A stretch of 64,000 nt of DNA from assembly GCA_947503345.1 (NCBI GenBank), contig CANNCW010000001.1, positions 682,001 to 746,000 on the forward strand, written 5' to 3'. The position numbers and the translations under genes were made by a program. The notes beneath the pieces are model-generated. The model saw only the letters and a program-made list of their open reading frames with translations, was not told the origin of the DNA and made no database searches. The stretch is from an uncultured Kangiella sp. (GTDB lineage: Bacteria; Pseudomonadota; Gammaproteobacteria; Enterobacterales; Kangiellaceae). This document shows positions 46,242 through 56,781 of this stretch, piece after piece. Within the stretch, counting starts at the first letter, position 1; each line of letters opens with the position of its first letter.

Positions 46242-46928
46242 TTAAATGTTTTTTCGTAAAAAATCCCATACAGTGTCATCTATTTCACCCAATTCATTTA
46301 AATTTGGGTAGCGCAATTTATGCTTATCACAAAAACGTTTAACCGTGGGGTGTAATGATTTAAAAATAAGAAGGTCGACCTCAGCTTGTTGCATTTTACA
46401 CTCACCATACATTCCTGCTTCTTCTCTTTGTCGCTGGGCTTCATACAATATTAGTGCAGCAGCCACCGAAACGTTCAATGACTGAACCATTCCTTTCATT
46501 GGAATAATGACATGTTGATCCGCTAATTTTGCAGCTTCACTTGAGACGCCTACCAACTCCGATCCAAGTAACAAGCAAGTTGGCTTGGTATAATCAATAC
46601 TTCTAAAATCTACAGCTTCTTCTGAGAAATGCGCACAAAGGATCTGCATCTTTTGTGAACGCACTGTTGCAACACCTTGTTGTAAAGATTCATAGGTACG
46701 GGTTTTTACCCATCGCTTCGAACCACTGGCAGTATGATGCCCCCGATATTGGACATCCTCTGGAAAGGTAGCATGAACTTCGCCAATGCCTACTGCATCC
46801 GCAGTTCTTACAATCGCAGCAAGATTATGGGGTTTGTGAACATCCTCCATAAAAACGGTTAAATCTGGTTGTCGATTGGCAACCAACTGTAATATTTTTT
46901 GCAATCGTTCTGGCTTTTGATCGAGCAT
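46242..46928 (-). CDS. trmH: tRNA (guanosine(18)-2'-O)-methyltransferase
   Basis: A 228-residue SPOUT-class enzyme that makes 2'-O-methylguanosine at position 18 of tRNA. The N-terminal RQPDLTVFMEDVHKPHNLAAI (19-39) is nearly diagnostic of TrmH, and the knot motifs are LLLGSELVGV and IPMKGMVQSLNVSVAAA. The order spoT-(ridA)-trmH is kept from E. coli, with ridA inserted; here recG is not the next gene. It is probably the last gene of the yicC-gmk-rpoZ-spoT-ridA transcript. Confidence 0.95.
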   Translation of the reverse strand: MLDQKPERLQKILQLVANRQPDLTVFMEDVHKPHNLAAIVRTADAVGIGEVHATFPEDVQYRGHHTASGSKRWVKTRTYESLQQGVATVRSQKMQILCAHFSEEAVDFRSIDYTKPTCLLLGSELVGVSSEAAKLADQHVIIPMKGMVQSLNVSVAAALILYEAQRQREEAGMYGECKMQQAEVDLLIFKSLHPTVKRFCDKHKLRYPNLNELGEIDDTVWDFLRKNI

Positions 46929-46949
46929 GAAAATTATCTACCTAATGTT

Positions 46950-47333
46950 CTAATTTCCTAGATAAACTACGCCATCCATTTCAATGTCGGCGCCTTTTGG
47001 CAATTCTTTAACACCAATAGCAGCTCTTGCTGGATAAGGCTGTTCGAAATATTGCGCCATGATTTCGTTTACTGTTGCAAAATTACTTAAATCCAACATG
47101 AAGATATTTAACTTAACAATGTCTTTTAATTCTGCTCCTGCAGCTTCGCAAACAGCCGTTAAGTTCTTAAACACTTGGTGAACCTGCTGTTCAAAATCTT
47201 CAACCAATTCCATAGTCTCTGGAATTAAAGGAATTTGGCCAGAAAGATATAAACTATCGCCAGCTTGGACCGCTTGCGAATAAGTGCCTATTGCTGCTGG
47301 TGCCTTATCGGTATGTATAATTTTCTTAGTCAT
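46950..47333 (-). CDS. ridA: RidA family reactive intermediate/imine deaminase
   Basis: 127 residues with the trimeric YjgF/RidA fold: the N terminus [18 protein letters not shown], the DLSNFATVN segment, and the key Arg of [21 protein letters not shown] (about 100-120), which binds carboxylates. The enzyme hydrolyses reactive 2-aminoacrylate and related imines, protecting PLP enzymes. It sits between spoT and trmH with gaps of 29 and 21 bases, a common gammaproteobacterial arrangement. Confidence 0.95.
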   Translation of the reverse strand: MTKKIIHTDKAPAAIGTYSQAVQAGDSLYLSGQIPLIPETMELVEDFEQQVHQVFKNLTAVCEAAGAELKDIVKLNIFMLDLSNFATVNEIMAQYFEQPYPARAAIGVKELPKGADIEMDGVVYLGN

Positions 47334-47362
47334 TCTTGTCTCACTAAATTGATCGGTTATTA

Positions 47363-49468
47363 CTAATGGCGTTGCACTTTATTAACAAAAGGTACCACTC
47401 GTAATTTCTTTATAATGGAAGCTAGCTGAACACGATGCTCTACTCGAATATCAAAATGCAAAATATTAATATCACCATCTAATTCATCAATTTTTACGTT
47501 GATAATATTAATATCTTGATTAGAAATAATACTGGTAATTTGAGCCAAAACACCTCGTCCATTAAACACCTCAATATCTAATGAACAACTAAACTCACCT
47601 TCAACTTCTGGTGACCATTCGACTGGAATATATCGATCGTTCTGTTTATGAGCTCTTTTGACATTCGAACAATTTTCACGATGAATAGTAAAGCCCTTAC
47701 CAGCGCTAACATAAGCGACAATCGGATCATTAGGAATAGGACAACAACATTTTGAATAGCGAACCACCAAACCCTCTGTACCTTTAATGGCTAATGGCGA
47801 AGAGTCTTCTTTTTCTGAATCTTTTTCTAAATCTGTTTCGCCATCCGAACCATGTTTAATTCGATGTGCTATTAAAACTGACGCCACTCGTCCTAAACCA
47901 ACTGCTGCCAAAAGTTCTTCAAAATTATCGTATTTAATGCTTTTTGCAACCTGCTCTAAATCTTCAACCTCATAGTTCTCAAGGTTTTGATCCAATGACT
48001 TTTCAATTAATCGATAACCTAAATTAACCGCTTCATCATGACGCATATTTTTAATAAAGCTTCGTATGTTGGCACGAGCTTTACCACTCATGGCAAAACT
48101 TAGCCATGCTGCATTTGGCTTACTATCAGGCGCGGTTATAATTTCTAGCGTCATGCCATTAACAAGTTTTGTACTTAATGGTGAAAATTGCTTATCAATT
48201 TTGCAAGCGATACATGTATTTCCAACTACAGTGTGAATAGCATAAGCGAAATCTACTGGAGTAGAGCCTTTTGGTAGCTGTATGATTTTTCCCTTTGGAG
48301 TGAACACGTACACTTCATCAGGAAATAAATCAATTTTTACGTTTTCGATAAACTCTAAAGAGTCATCAGCACTTTGCTGTAACTCAATTAAACTTTGCAC
48401 CCATTCGCGTGCTTTATTTTCTGTAGGACTTGTATCTTCCGATTTATATAACCAATGTGCAGCAACCCCATGTTCCGCCATTTGATCCATTATTTCTGTT
48501 CTGATCTGAACTTCTATTCTAACTTGTTCTTTTGCTTGTAATATTGAGTGGAGCGATTGGTAGCCGTTGGCTTTAGGGATGGCGATATAGTCTTTAAATA
48601 ATCCAGGGAGTGGTTTAAATTGATTATGTACTTGACCTAAAATTCGATAACAAGAATCTTCACTATCAGTTATCACCCTAAAAGCATAAATATCCATTAC
48701 TTCATTAAAAGTACCGACCTTATCACGCATTTTTTTATAAATACTAAACACGCTTTTTTCACGGCCTAACACTTTTCCAGCAATATGTGATTCTTTAAGC
48801 CTGACTCTTAACTGCTCAGAAATATTTTCAATTATCTTTTTACGACGACCACGAACTTTTTCAACCGCCGCTTTTAAGATCTTATAGCGCATCGGATACA
48901 TATTGGCAAAACCCAATAATTCCAGCTGTTCTTTTAACTTATAAATACCTAAGCGGTTTGCAATCGGCGCGTAAATTTCTAAAGTTTCACGTGCAATTCT
49001 ACGACGCTTATCAGGACGTAAAGCGCCTAAAGTCTGCATATTATGCAAACGATCCGCTAACTTGATCAGGATCACTCTTATATCCTGGACCATAGCCATC
49101 ATCATTTTACGGAAATTTTCTGCTTGCGCTTCTTCTTTCGATCGAAAATTGATTTGTGTTAATTTACTGACACCCTCTACCAACTCAGCAACTGATTCTC
49201 CAAATTGATCCGATAATTCTTCTTTGGTTACTGGAGTGTCTTCAATCACATCATGCATTAATGCAGCCATGATGGTTTGATGATCTAGATTTAGTTCTGC
49301 AAGAATACGCGCTGCCGCGACAGGATGTGTTATATATGGTTCGCCACTTGAGCGCATTTGCCCATCATGGGCTTTTTCCGCCACCTGATATGCACGCTCT
49401 ATATCGGCAATATGAGCAGGCTCAAGATAAGTTTCTACAACTTCCCTTAACCCTGCAAAATAAGCCAT
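47363..49468 (-). CDS. spoT: bifunctional (p)ppGpp synthase/hydrolase SpoT
   Basis: 701 residues. The hydrolase HD domain (about 40-200) has THPVAAA and the catalytic MHDVIEDT. The synthetase domain has the [14 protein letters not shown] block ([11 protein letters not shown]) and surrounding RelA signature (about 240-350). Then come TGS ([28 protein letters not shown]), the helical and zinc-finger-like region with CCCPIP, and a C-terminal ACT domain. The intact HD site supports a hydrolase role rather than RelA. It lies between rpoZ and ridA. Confidence 0.96.
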   Translation of the reverse strand: MAYFAGLREVVETYLEPAHIADIERAYQVAEKAHDGQMRSSGEPYITHPVAAARILAELNLDHQTIMAALMHDVIEDTPVTKEELSDQFGESVAELVEGVSKLTQINFRSKEEAQAENFRKMMMAMVQDIRVILIKLADRLHNMQTLGALRPDKRRRIARETLEIYAPIANRLGIYKLKEQLELLGFANMYPMRYKILKAAVEKVRGRRKKIIENISEQLRVRLKESHIAGKVLGREKSVFSIYKKMRDKVGTFNEVMDIYAFRVITDSEDSCYRILGQVHNQFKPLPGLFKDYIAIPKANGYQSLHSILQAKEQVRIEVQIRTEIMDQMAEHGVAAHWLYKSEDTSPTENKAREWVQSLIELQQSADDSLEFIENVKIDLFPDEVYVFTPKGKIIQLPKGSTPVDFAYAIHTVVGNTCIACKIDKQFSPLSTKLVNGMTLEIITAPDSKPNAAWLSFAMSGKARANIRSFIKNMRHDEAVNLGYRLIEKSLDQNLENYEVEDLEQVAKSIKYDNFEELLAAVGLGRVASVLIAHRIKHGSDGETDLEKDSEKEDSSPLAIKGTEGLVVRYSKCCCPIPNDPIVAYVSAGKGFTIHRENCSNVKRAHKQNDRYIPVEWSPEVEGEFSCSLDIEVFNGRGVLAQITSIISNQDINIINVKIDELDGDINILHFDIRVEHRVQLASIIKKLRVVPFVNKVQRH

Positions 49469-49494
49469 TTTAATTACCTAAATTCTAATTAACT

Positions 49495-49743
49495 TTAGAA
49501 TAAAGCAGGTCCAGCTTCTTGCTCTGCTTTTGCCATTCTTTCGTCAGCATCAACAGTTAATTGATCAGTCAATCCTTCTTCGATTTCTCGCAATGCAACT
49601 ACCGTTGGTTTGTCATTATCCCAATCGACTTTGGGATCATGACCACCTGTTGCAATTTGGCGAGCACGTTTTGCTGCCAACATAATTAAATCGAAACGAT
49701 TACCTACTTTTTCAACTGCGTCTTGTACCGTTACACGTGCCAT
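49495..49743 (-). CDS. rpoZ: RNA polymerase omega subunit
   Basis: An 82-residue protein, beginning [28 protein letters not shown], the conserved omega core that wraps the beta' C terminus and binds ppGpp. [11 protein letters not shown] follows. It is located between gmk and spoT as usual. Confidence 0.97.
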   Translation of the reverse strand: MARVTVQDAVEKVGNRFDLIMLAAKRARQIATGGHDPKVDWDNDKPTVVALREIEEGLTDQLTVDADERMAKAEQEAGPALF

Positions 49744-49807
49744 TTTTTACCTCACTTATTTAGAGCTTTGCTCTTAACTAAATCTTAGCCTTGATCTTAA
49801 TGTTTGA

Positions 49808-50446
<639 letters not shown>

Positions 50447-50457
50447 TTATTTTCGTA

Positions 50458-51324
50458 TCACTCCATATTTTGTACTTGTTCGCGCATTTGCTCGATCAAA
50501 ACTTTCATCTCAACCGCGCTCGCCGTAATATCGGTATTAATCGACTTCGAGCCCAAAGTATTGGCTTCACGATTAAATTCTTGCATTAAGAAATCTAAAC
50601 GACGACCAACCGCACCACCTTTAAAAACCATTCGACGTGCTTCTTTGACGTGAGTAGTTAAACGGTCTAATTCTTCAGCAACGTCTAGCTTTTGTGCCAG
50701 CATTACCATTTCTTGTTCAACGCGCTCAGAATCCAACTCAATTTTTGCTTCAGCAAAACGGCCTTGAATCTTTTCTTTTTGCCATTGAATAATTTGTGGC
50801 ATTAACTCAGTAACTTTCGCCACTTCTTGTTCAATACCGTCCAAACGATCATTGATGTTTTGAGCCAAATCTTGACCTTCGCGCTCACGAACTTGAATCA
50901 ACTGCTTAATTGCATCTTGAAAAAGCACCTTAACGTCTTTCTCCATGCTATCCGTATCCGCTTCTTCTGCCTGCAAAATATTCGGCCAACGCATCAACTG
51001 CATTAAATTTGGTGACTGATTCTCTTGCGATAAAGTTTGCAGTTCTTGGTGGATGGTCAATAACTCAGAAGCCAAGTCATGGTCAAGCTTCATCTTGCCA
51101 GATTCTGCTTGGTTATATTCGATGCGTAAATTCGCTTCGATTTTACCGCGACTTAGGCTCTTTCTAAGACCATTTCTCAGATCAAACTCCATATGACGGA
51201 ATGATTCAGGCATCCGAAAACTAGGCTCTAAGAATCTCTGATTAACCGATTTTAACTCCCAAGTCAGGGTGCCCCAATCCGCAGCAAGCTGCTGACGGGC
51301 AAAAGCTGTCATGCTTCTAACCAT
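50458..51324 (-). CDS. yicC: YicC-family endoribonuclease
   Basis: 288 residues from the ATG at 51324 (MVRSMTAFAR, the family start, with GGTGGGA before it); a TTG at 51339 adds five residues. The C-terminal DUF1732 region, with LDFLMQEFNREANTLGSKS, is the most conserved block. Members have been described as divergent ribonucleases acting on RNA, including RyhB in E. coli. It leads the yicC-gmk-rpoZ-spoT-ridA-trmH run. The 200-base upstream gap is shared with the orphan HEPN-like gene rather than rph. Confidence 0.93.
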   Translation of the reverse strand: MVRSMTAFARQQLAADWGTLTWELKSVNQRFLEPSFRMPESFRHMEFDLRNGLRKSLSRGKIEANLRIEYNQAESGKMKLDHDLASELLTIHQELQTLSQENQSPNLMQLMRWPNILQAEEADTDSMEKDVKVLFQDAIKQLIQVREREGQDLAQNINDRLDGIEQEVAKVTELMPQIIQWQKEKIQGRFAEAKIELDSERVEQEMVMLAQKLDVAEELDRLTTHVKEARRMVFKGGAVGRRLDFLMQEFNREANTLGSKSINTDITASAVEMKVLIEQMREQVQNME

Positions 51325-51537
51325 GTGCGTTCCCACCAAAGACTTAAATGTCTTTACATTTCAACAAGTTAACGCCGAACACTATTTGCTATATTTAATA
51401 AGCCATTTCTTTCGGCATGAACCTTGAATTATACCCATCTAGTAAGTATATGGCGAGAAGTAAGTTTTTCGTACTTGCATTAATTATTATTTAGATATTT
51501 AATTAACTTCCAATAGTTCTTTTAAATCAGAAAATTT

Positions 51538-52287
51538 ATGCAAAACAGGGATAGTTACGATTATGTCTTAATAGGAATAGTATTGCGTCTCTTGGCTAAC
51601 GTTACAGCCGCAACTCAAAAAAGCTTTGTTATAGAAGAATTACAAAAATTAAAATTTAATCTTACTATTGTTGGTTATGACGTATGTTGCTCCAACCTAA
51701 ACACTACCTTTTTTATGGAATTAGAAAGTAAACTTGACGATATCTCAGATGATGATCCTATAGGCGAACCTGTAAGAAGAGCTCTAGAAACCGAAATGAA
51801 TATCCTTGAGCGCCATGTATTATCTGAAGGCATTACTAAAAAAGTACACGTAATCCCAGAAAGAAGGTTTAACTCAAATTTCTTATTAAACCAACCTGAA
51901 AAACTCTTTAAAGTTGGTACATTCGATAAACTATCACAATTAGCATGTTTCGATATAACATCTTCTTGTAAATGTATTCTATATGGCGAGGGCACAGCCG
52001 CCGCTTTTCATATTTTAAGAGCTACAGAAGAAGTACTAAAGTGTTATTATTTCCACCACAAAAAGCAAAAACGACTAAAAAAACCCATGTGGGGATCTAT
52101 GCTAAAAGAACTAAGTAATAAGTCAAAGAATAAACCCCCTAAAACTCTATTAAACTCTCTTGACCTAATTAGGGAATCTTATAGAAATCCAACTCAACAC
52201 CCAGATGCCATATATGAAATAGATGCTGCTCAAGACTTACTTGGACTTTGTCTTGATGTTATAGGCAAAATGGCAGAAGAATTTTAG
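51538..52287 (+). CDS. HEPN-like / DUF4145-like protein of unknown function
   Basis: 249 residues, AT-rich, with no obvious ribosome site. The N-terminal half is unassigned. The C-terminal part is helical, with AAFHILRATEEVLKCYY (155-171) followed by SYRNPTQHPDAIY (214-226), which contains Arg216-x4-His221, the RX4-6H motif that forms the active site of HEPN ribonucleases. The arrangement resembles DUF4145-type HEPN proteins found in defence and toxin-antitoxin settings. No antitoxin or other defence gene accompanies it. It is a single orphan between yicC and apaH. Function not claimed. Confidence 0.5.
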   Translation: MQNRDSYDYVLIGIVLRLLANVTAATQKSFVIEELQKLKFNLTIVGYDVCCSNLNTTFFMELESKLDDISDDDPIGEPVRRALETEMNILERHVLSEGITKKVHVIPERRFNSNFLLNQPEKLFKVGTFDKLSQLACFDITSSCKCILYGEGTAAAFHILRATEEVLKCYYFHHKKQKRLKKPMWGSMLKELSNKSKNKPPKTLLNSLDLIRESYRNPTQHPDAIYEIDAAQDLLGLCLDVIGKMAEEF

Positions 52288-52361
52288 CTGTTAATAAACT
52301 ATTTTTTATTGTTTTAGTAACTTCTAAAATTACAACTGTAGACACCATCATATAAATTAAT

Positions 52362-52439
52362 GAAACCCCAGCGGAGACCAGGGTCTACTTAAAGCCCACA
52401 CATATCGGGAGAGTGGACTCCAACCTTCGCTGGAGTTTC
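52362..52439. repeat. structured palindromic element (REP-like)
   Basis: GAAACCCCAGCG (52362-52373) and CGCTGGAGTTTC (52428-52439) form a 12-bp arm with a single C-A mismatch. Between them AGAC / GTCT (52375-52386) and CCAC / GTGG can fold into inner hairpins, giving a three-way-junction shape. It lies between the convergent HEPN-like and apaH genes and has no T-run, so it is not a normal terminator. The shape resembles extragenic palindromic repeats; only one copy is in the window, so the repeat nature is inferred. Confidence 0.45.
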
Positions 52440-52448
52440 CTTCATTTA

Positions 52449-53273
52449 TTATGACCATTTCTGCACAGCTTTGACCGTAAAGTATTTCTTATCTTCTAAC
52501 CTTAATGCAGTAAGTTTATTACCCCAAACACAGCCTGTATCGAGGGCGTATAAATTTTTTGTTTTAGCTTCGCCGTTTAGCGCTGCCCAATGACCGAAGA
52601 CTAGCGTTGTTTCTTTTAGTAGTTGTTTTTTAAATTTATACCAAGGTTTTAATTTTTTATTCTTACTATTCGGTGAGCCTTTCTCCGCTAAGTTTAAACT
52701 GCCTTGTTTATCGCAAAATCGCATTCGGGTTAGGGCATTGGTTGTAAAACGCAACCGTTCTTGTTTCTTTAAATTTTTGCTCCATGCCACAGGTTCATTG
52801 CCATACATACTTTTAAAATATTTAATTCGCTTTGAGCCTTTGAGTAAAACGTTTTCTAGTTCAAAAGCATTTGCTAGGGTTTTATCAAGATCCCATTTGG
52901 GTGGCACACCCGCATGAGTCATTAGGGTTTTAAGTTCCTTATCGTAATAGGCTATTGGTTGACTAATTAACCATGCTAGCAGTGCATCACATTCTGGCGA
53001 TTTTATTAATGATTTTAATTTATCTTTCGGGTTGAGCTTTTTATCTAGATGGTAACTGGCAAGTAAGTGTAAATCATGGTTGCCTAAAACTGCGGTACAA
53101 ACGTCTTGGTTGTCATAAATATATTGAAGAACTTCTAATGACTTCGGACCACGGCTGACCATATCGCCCGCTAACCAAAGTTGGTCATGGTTTGGATTGA
53201 ACTTTATTTTTTTTAATAATAAGCGAAACTCTTGATAACAACCTTGAATATCGCCTATTGCATAGGTAGCCAT
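52449..53273 (-). CDS. apaH: symmetrical bis(5'-nucleosyl)-tetraphosphatase
   Basis: A 274-residue metallophosphatase that cleaves Ap4A to two ADP, limiting dinucleotide alarmones and removing Np4 caps from RNA. Motifs: YAIGDIQGCYQEF at 4-16, GDMVSRGP near 37, LGNHDLHLLA near 66, THAGVPPKWD near 120. Length is normal. apaG lies 15 bases upstream; the usual upstream ksgA is not here. Confidence 0.97.
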   Translation of the reverse strand: MATYAIGDIQGCYQEFRLLLKKIKFNPNHDQLWLAGDMVSRGPKSLEVLQYIYDNQDVCTAVLGNHDLHLLASYHLDKKLNPKDKLKSLIKSPECDALLAWLISQPIAYYDKELKTLMTHAGVPPKWDLDKTLANAFELENVLLKGSKRIKYFKSMYGNEPVAWSKNLKKQERLRFTTNALTRMRFCDKQGSLNLAEKGSPNSKNKKLKPWYKFKKQLLKETTLVFGHWAALNGEAKTKNLYALDTGCVWGNKLTALRLEDKKYFTVKAVQKWS

Positions 53274-53288
53274 GATCTTAATTACCGC

Positions 53289-53663
53289 TTAGTGCAAAAC
53301 TCCGGGAATGCTTAAACTAAAAACTGGGATAGGCGCATCAAACTCTTCGCCATTTTCACCGCTCATCTGATACGAACCATGCATACAACCAATTGGAGTG
53401 GTCAATACTGCACCACTTGAATATTCGTAACTTTTTCCCGGCTCAATAAATGGTTGCTCTCCAACCACACCTTGCCCTTTAACTTCTGTGACTTCGCCAT
53501 TAGCATCGGTAATTTTCCAATGACGGGCATTCAAACGAGCACCATTGTCACCTGAATTTGTAATTCTTATGGTGTAACCAAAAGCATAACGCTCATTATC
53601 AGGTTCTGATTGATCTTCTAGGTATTGTGTCGCCACTTTGATTTGAAATTGATATTCACTCAT
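53289..53663 (-). CDS. apaG: ApaG domain protein
   Basis: 124 residues with an immunoglobulin-like fold. Landmarks include YTIRITNSGDNGARLNARHW (about 31-50), GEQPFIEPGKSYEYSSG and PIGCMHGSYQM. It is a small cytoplasmic protein linked to Ap4A metabolism and divalent cation homeostasis; molecular role unclear. Forms the apaG-apaH pair. Confidence 0.95.
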   Translation of the reverse strand: MSEYQFQIKVATQYLEDQSEPDNERYAFGYTIRITNSGDNGARLNARHWKITDANGEVTEVKGQGVVGEQPFIEPGKSYEYSSGAVLTTPIGCMHGSYQMSGENGEEFDAPIPVFSLSIPGVLH

Positions 53664-53805
53664 GCCCTGGCTCCATTTCGCTTTACTTATAACTTTTGCT
53701 TTTTGCTAAAGCATTAAACAATTCTCAATCTCAGTATCTAATGGAACTGGTTTTGGTGCAAGCCTGTGCTATCATTTAATCAATTAGATTAACGATTTTT
53801 TACTA

Positions 53806-54561
53806 ATGACTAAAACCATCATGATCACTGGAGCAAGTTCTGGTTTCGGGCTTGCTACGGCAAAAGCTTTTGCCACTAAAGGCCATAAGGTAATTGTAGC
53901 TGCTCGCAGACGTGAACGTCTTGTAGCTTTACAACAAGAATTTGCTGATCAAATTTATGTTATGCCACTAGACGTAACCTCTGAAGCACAAATTAATAAT
54001 TCCATTGATACCTTGCCAGAAGCATTTTCTTCCGTAGATTTGTTAGTTAATAACGCTGGATTAGCACTGGGTCTTTCTCCGGCTCATGAAGCAGATCTAG
54101 CCGATTGGCACAGGATGGTTGATACTAATATCAAAGGCTTATATTTAATGACCCGGAAAATCCTTCCTAACATGGTAAATAGAAAAGTAGGGCATATCAT
54201 AAATATTGGCTCAATAGCAGGTAGCTATGCATACCCAGGTGGTAATGCTTATGGCGCGACGAAGGCTTTTGTTCAACAATTTAGCCGCAATTTACGCGCG
54301 GATTTGTTAGGCACTAATATTCGGGTTACCAATATCGAGCCAGGTTTGGCAGAAACTGAATTTTCCTTAGTGCGCTTTCATGGCGATAAAGATAAGGCTG
54401 ATAAGGTGTATGAAGATACTCAAGCACTTACCGCAGAAGATATTGCCAATGCAGTTATTTGGGCTTTTGAACAACCCCAGCATGTCAATATCAACTCTAT
54501 TGAACTAATGCCAACTAGCCAAGCCTGGGCCGCTTTGGCCGTCGATAAAGTTCAAGGGTAA
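53806..54561 (+). CDS. short-chain dehydrogenase/reductase, YdfG-like
   Basis: 251 residues. The Rossmann motif ITGASSGFGLATA is at 7-19, NNAG at about 83-86, and the catalytic Ser of NIGSIAG with YGATK (Tyr and Lys) completes the classical SDR triad. The RRRERL segment after the first strand indicates NADP preference. It is closest in pattern to YdfG, NADP-dependent 3-hydroxy acid dehydrogenase (serine/allo-threonine). The LysR gene follows 14 bases later in the same direction. Confidence 0.9.
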   Translation: MTKTIMITGASSGFGLATAKAFATKGHKVIVAARRRERLVALQQEFADQIYVMPLDVTSEAQINNSIDTLPEAFSSVDLLVNNAGLALGLSPAHEADLADWHRMVDTNIKGLYLMTRKILPNMVNRKVGHIINIGSIAGSYAYPGGNAYGATKAFVQQFSRNLRADLLGTNIRVTNIEPGLAETEFSLVRFHGDKDKADKVYEDTQALTAEDIANAVIWAFEQPQHVNINSIELMPTSQAWAALAVDKVQG

Positions 54562-54575
54562 CTTAGGATTATCAA

Positions 54576-55466
54576 ATGCCAAGGAAGAACCGACCACCTA
54601 TCCACCTGTTAGAAGTTTTTGAGACGGCCGCTCGTCACGAAAGCTTTAAAAAAGCGGGGCTAGAGCTTAACATCACCGCTTCAGCTATAAGCCATCAAAT
54701 TAAATCTCTTGAACAGATTTTAGGCTTTGCTTTATTCAATAGAATTACCCGCGGTGTTAAGTTAACTAAAGAAGGGCGGGATTATGCTTACTCACTAACC
54801 CGTGCTTTTCAGGTGATTGACCAAGCATCTAATGTTGTTTTAGATAAAGCTAAAAAGATAAAAGTAAAAGTCAGCATAATGCCTTCTCTTGCCAGTAATT
54901 TGGTTTACCCAAAATTAGCAGATTTTAAAAATGCCCATCCTGAAATTGATTTAGAAATTGATTCTTGTGAGGAGCTTGCTGATTGTAATGATTCTTCCAT
55001 CGATTTCGCTGTTCGCTATGGTTACGGTGATTGGGATCAGTACAGATCTCAATTGTTACGACGTTGTCATGGAGTTATTTTAGCCAGTCCCGATTTTTTA
55101 GATAGAAATCCCGTTAACAGCCCCAATCAATTAGAAGATCTTCCGCTAATATGCCTAAGCCATATTGAATCAGCATGGTACTCATGGGCCAAACATTTCA
55201 AAATTGAAAATTTTCAAATTAAACACCCTCTTAATTATCACTCTTACGGCACAGCGATTCAGGCAGCGCTACAAGACATAGGCTTAGTTAGCGCAATATA
55301 CGAACTAGAAAAAAGCCTAATCAGTAAAGATAAATTAGTCCAAGTTTTCGATGTAAAAGCCCAGCTTAAATCAGGCATCTACATTGTCAAAAGCCCCCAC
55401 CGCAAACTAACCGATGCAAGTCAACAATTTATCAATTGGCTCATTCAGCAAATAGACACACTATAA
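54576..55466 (+). CDS. LysR-family transcriptional regulator (GcvA-like)
   Basis: 296 residues. The N-terminal HTH has HLLEVFETAARHESFKKAGLEL and ASAISHQIKSLEQILGFALF. The effector domain contains SSIDFAVRYGYGDW, which is typical of the GcvA/AmpR-like subgroup. It may regulate the upstream SDR gene or a distant locus; the effector is unknown. It is the second gene of the pair, 14 bases after the SDR gene. Confidence 0.88.
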   Translation: MPRKNRPPIHLLEVFETAARHESFKKAGLELNITASAISHQIKSLEQILGFALFNRITRGVKLTKEGRDYAYSLTRAFQVIDQASNVVLDKAKKIKVKVSIMPSLASNLVYPKLADFKNAHPEIDLEIDSCEELADCNDSSIDFAVRYGYGDWDQYRSQLLRRCHGVILASPDFLDRNPVNSPNQLEDLPLICLSHIESAWYSWAKHFKIENFQIKHPLNYHSYGTAIQAALQDIGLVSAIYELEKSLISKDKLVQVFDVKAQLKSGIYIVKSPHRKLTDASQQFINWLIQQIDTL

Positions 55467-55579
55467 ACTCTGCTTATAGATGAGTGCTATTCATCTATAA
55501 GCTTGATTATTATCCTTTTGTTCAGCAGATCTTATTTATTTACTCTATAAACCTATCAAGACAACTTAGAGAGTGAAAA

Positions 55580-55828
55580 ATGATCCGTCCCATTATTGCT
55601 ATTTTTGATTTATTACATTTAGTCACTAATATAGTGTTTTTTATAATTGGATTTAACCTTAAGCTAAGCCCAGCTTTGGCCTTTATTTATATGCCTTTGA
55701 TTTTACTTAGTATTTGGACTTGCTTCTTTAGTTTTCGAGCTTATTTAAAAACCAAGTTAGCTTCTAAACACCCTAGATCTCTTCATAAACACAGGGAGGT
55801 CAACCCTAAGTCATTATCCCTATGCTAA
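55580..55828 (+). CDS. small two-helix membrane protein
   Basis: 82 residues with two hydrophobic helices (about 5-27 and 31-52) and a basic, His/Lys-rich tail. GAGAG precedes the ATG at a good distance. I recognise no family. It is followed 27 bases later by the MAPEG gene in the same direction and may be the first gene of that run. Confidence 0.6.
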   Translation: MIRPIIAIFDLLHLVTNIVFFIIGFNLKLSPALAFIYMPLILLSIWTCFFSFRAYLKTKLASKHPRSLHKHREVNPKSLSLC

Positions 55829-55855
55829 AATAATAAAAAATCATCGGGAGTATTT

Positions 55856-56278
55856 ATGTTAATTCTTTATCCAATGCTAGCACTAGTTGCTTTAACCATA
55901 ATTGTAGCTATTAGAATGTATAGTCATCGCGTTGGCTTTATGAAAACGAACCGCATCCATCCGCAAAAGGTTCAAACCCGAGCGCAAGCTCTTGAGCAAT
56001 TAACCGATACGCGAGCTTCAGATAATTTCATGAACCTTTTTGAAATGCCGGTTTTGTTTTACGTCGCTTGTATAACCATTTACGTTACCAACTCGGCTTC
56101 TCCGTTACTTGTAGCGCTAGCATGGGCTTACGTAGCATTTAGAGTGGTTCATTCTTTTATTCATTGTAGTTATAATAAAGTAATGCACCGATTTGCCGCC
56201 TTTATTTTAAGCGCTATCGTTTTATTATTTATTTGGTTGATTCTTGCTAGTCAACTTATATTTGGAATTTCACTTTAA
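55856..56278 (+). CDS. MAPEG-family membrane protein
   Basis: 140 residues with four membrane helices. RAQALEQLTDTRASDNFMNLFEMPVLFYV, at about 40-68, and YVAFRVVHSFIHCSYNKVMHRF contain the conserved Glu, Asn and Arg residues of the MAPEG fold (glutathione S-transferase/LTC4 synthase relatives). A GGGAG ribosome site precedes the ATG. Bacterial members are of unknown substrate. Its stop overlaps the slyD start by one base (TAATG). Confidence 0.88.
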   Translation: MLILYPMLALVALTIIVAIRMYSHRVGFMKTNRIHPQKVQTRAQALEQLTDTRASDNFMNLFEMPVLFYVACITIYVTNSASPLLVALAWAYVAFRVVHSFIHCSYNKVMHRFAAFILSAIVLLFIWLILASQLIFGISL

Positions 56279-56769
56279 TGAAAATTGAAAACAACTGCGT
56301 TGTCGAGCTTGACTACAAGCTTATGGATACTAAAAATCAAACATGGGAATCTTCCGATGAAGGTGGCCCCTGGGTTTATTTACATGGTCACGGCGAGTTA
56401 ATGCCCGCCTTAGAAAAAGAGTTAATAGGAAAGGGGATTGGTCAAAAGCTTAAATTAGAATTAAAACCTGAAGAAGCTTATGGCCCCTACGAACAAGATT
56501 TGTGCACGCAAGTTCCATTAGAAGCCTTTGCAGAAGTAAATAACCTTACAGAAGGCATGCGTTTAGCGGCTGAAGGACAAGATGGAGTTCACGCAGTAAC
56601 TGTTAAGTCTATTACCGATGAAACCGTAACTATTGATGCTAATCATCCTTTGGCTGGGCAAGCAGTTAAAGTAGAAGTAAAAGTTTTATCTGTAAGAGAA
56701 GCATCTGAAGAAGAAATATCTCATGGCCATGTACATCAACATGGTGCCTCTTGTGGCCATAGTCATTAA
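56278..56769 (+). CDS. slyD: FKBP-type peptidyl-prolyl isomerase SlyD
   Basis: 163 residues. The FKBP domain (LDYKLMDTKNQTWESS, then LHGHGELMPALEKELIGKGIG) is interrupted by the IF chaperone insert, and PEEAYGPYE belongs to the active-site rim. The C terminus is His/Cys-rich (HGHVHQHGASCGHSH), which binds nickel. SlyD acts as a foldase and metallochaperone, for example in hydrogenase maturation. The insert-in-flap layout and length match SlyD. Coupled to MAPEG by a one-base overlap, with arsC 12 bases later. Confidence 0.93.
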   Translation: MKIENNCVVELDYKLMDTKNQTWESSDEGGPWVYLHGHGELMPALEKELIGKGIGQKLKLELKPEEAYGPYEQDLCTQVPLEAFAEVNNLTEGMRLAAEGQDGVHAVTVKSITDETVTIDANHPLAGQAVKVEVKVLSVREASEEEISHGHVHQHGASCGHSH

Positions 56770-56781
56770 TTTGTATCGCTT

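Noticed and set aside
51417..51494. 25-codon ORF upstream of the HEPN-like gene, possible leader or antitoxin
   Set aside because: No ribosome site, no conserved feature, and too short to support on sequence alone.
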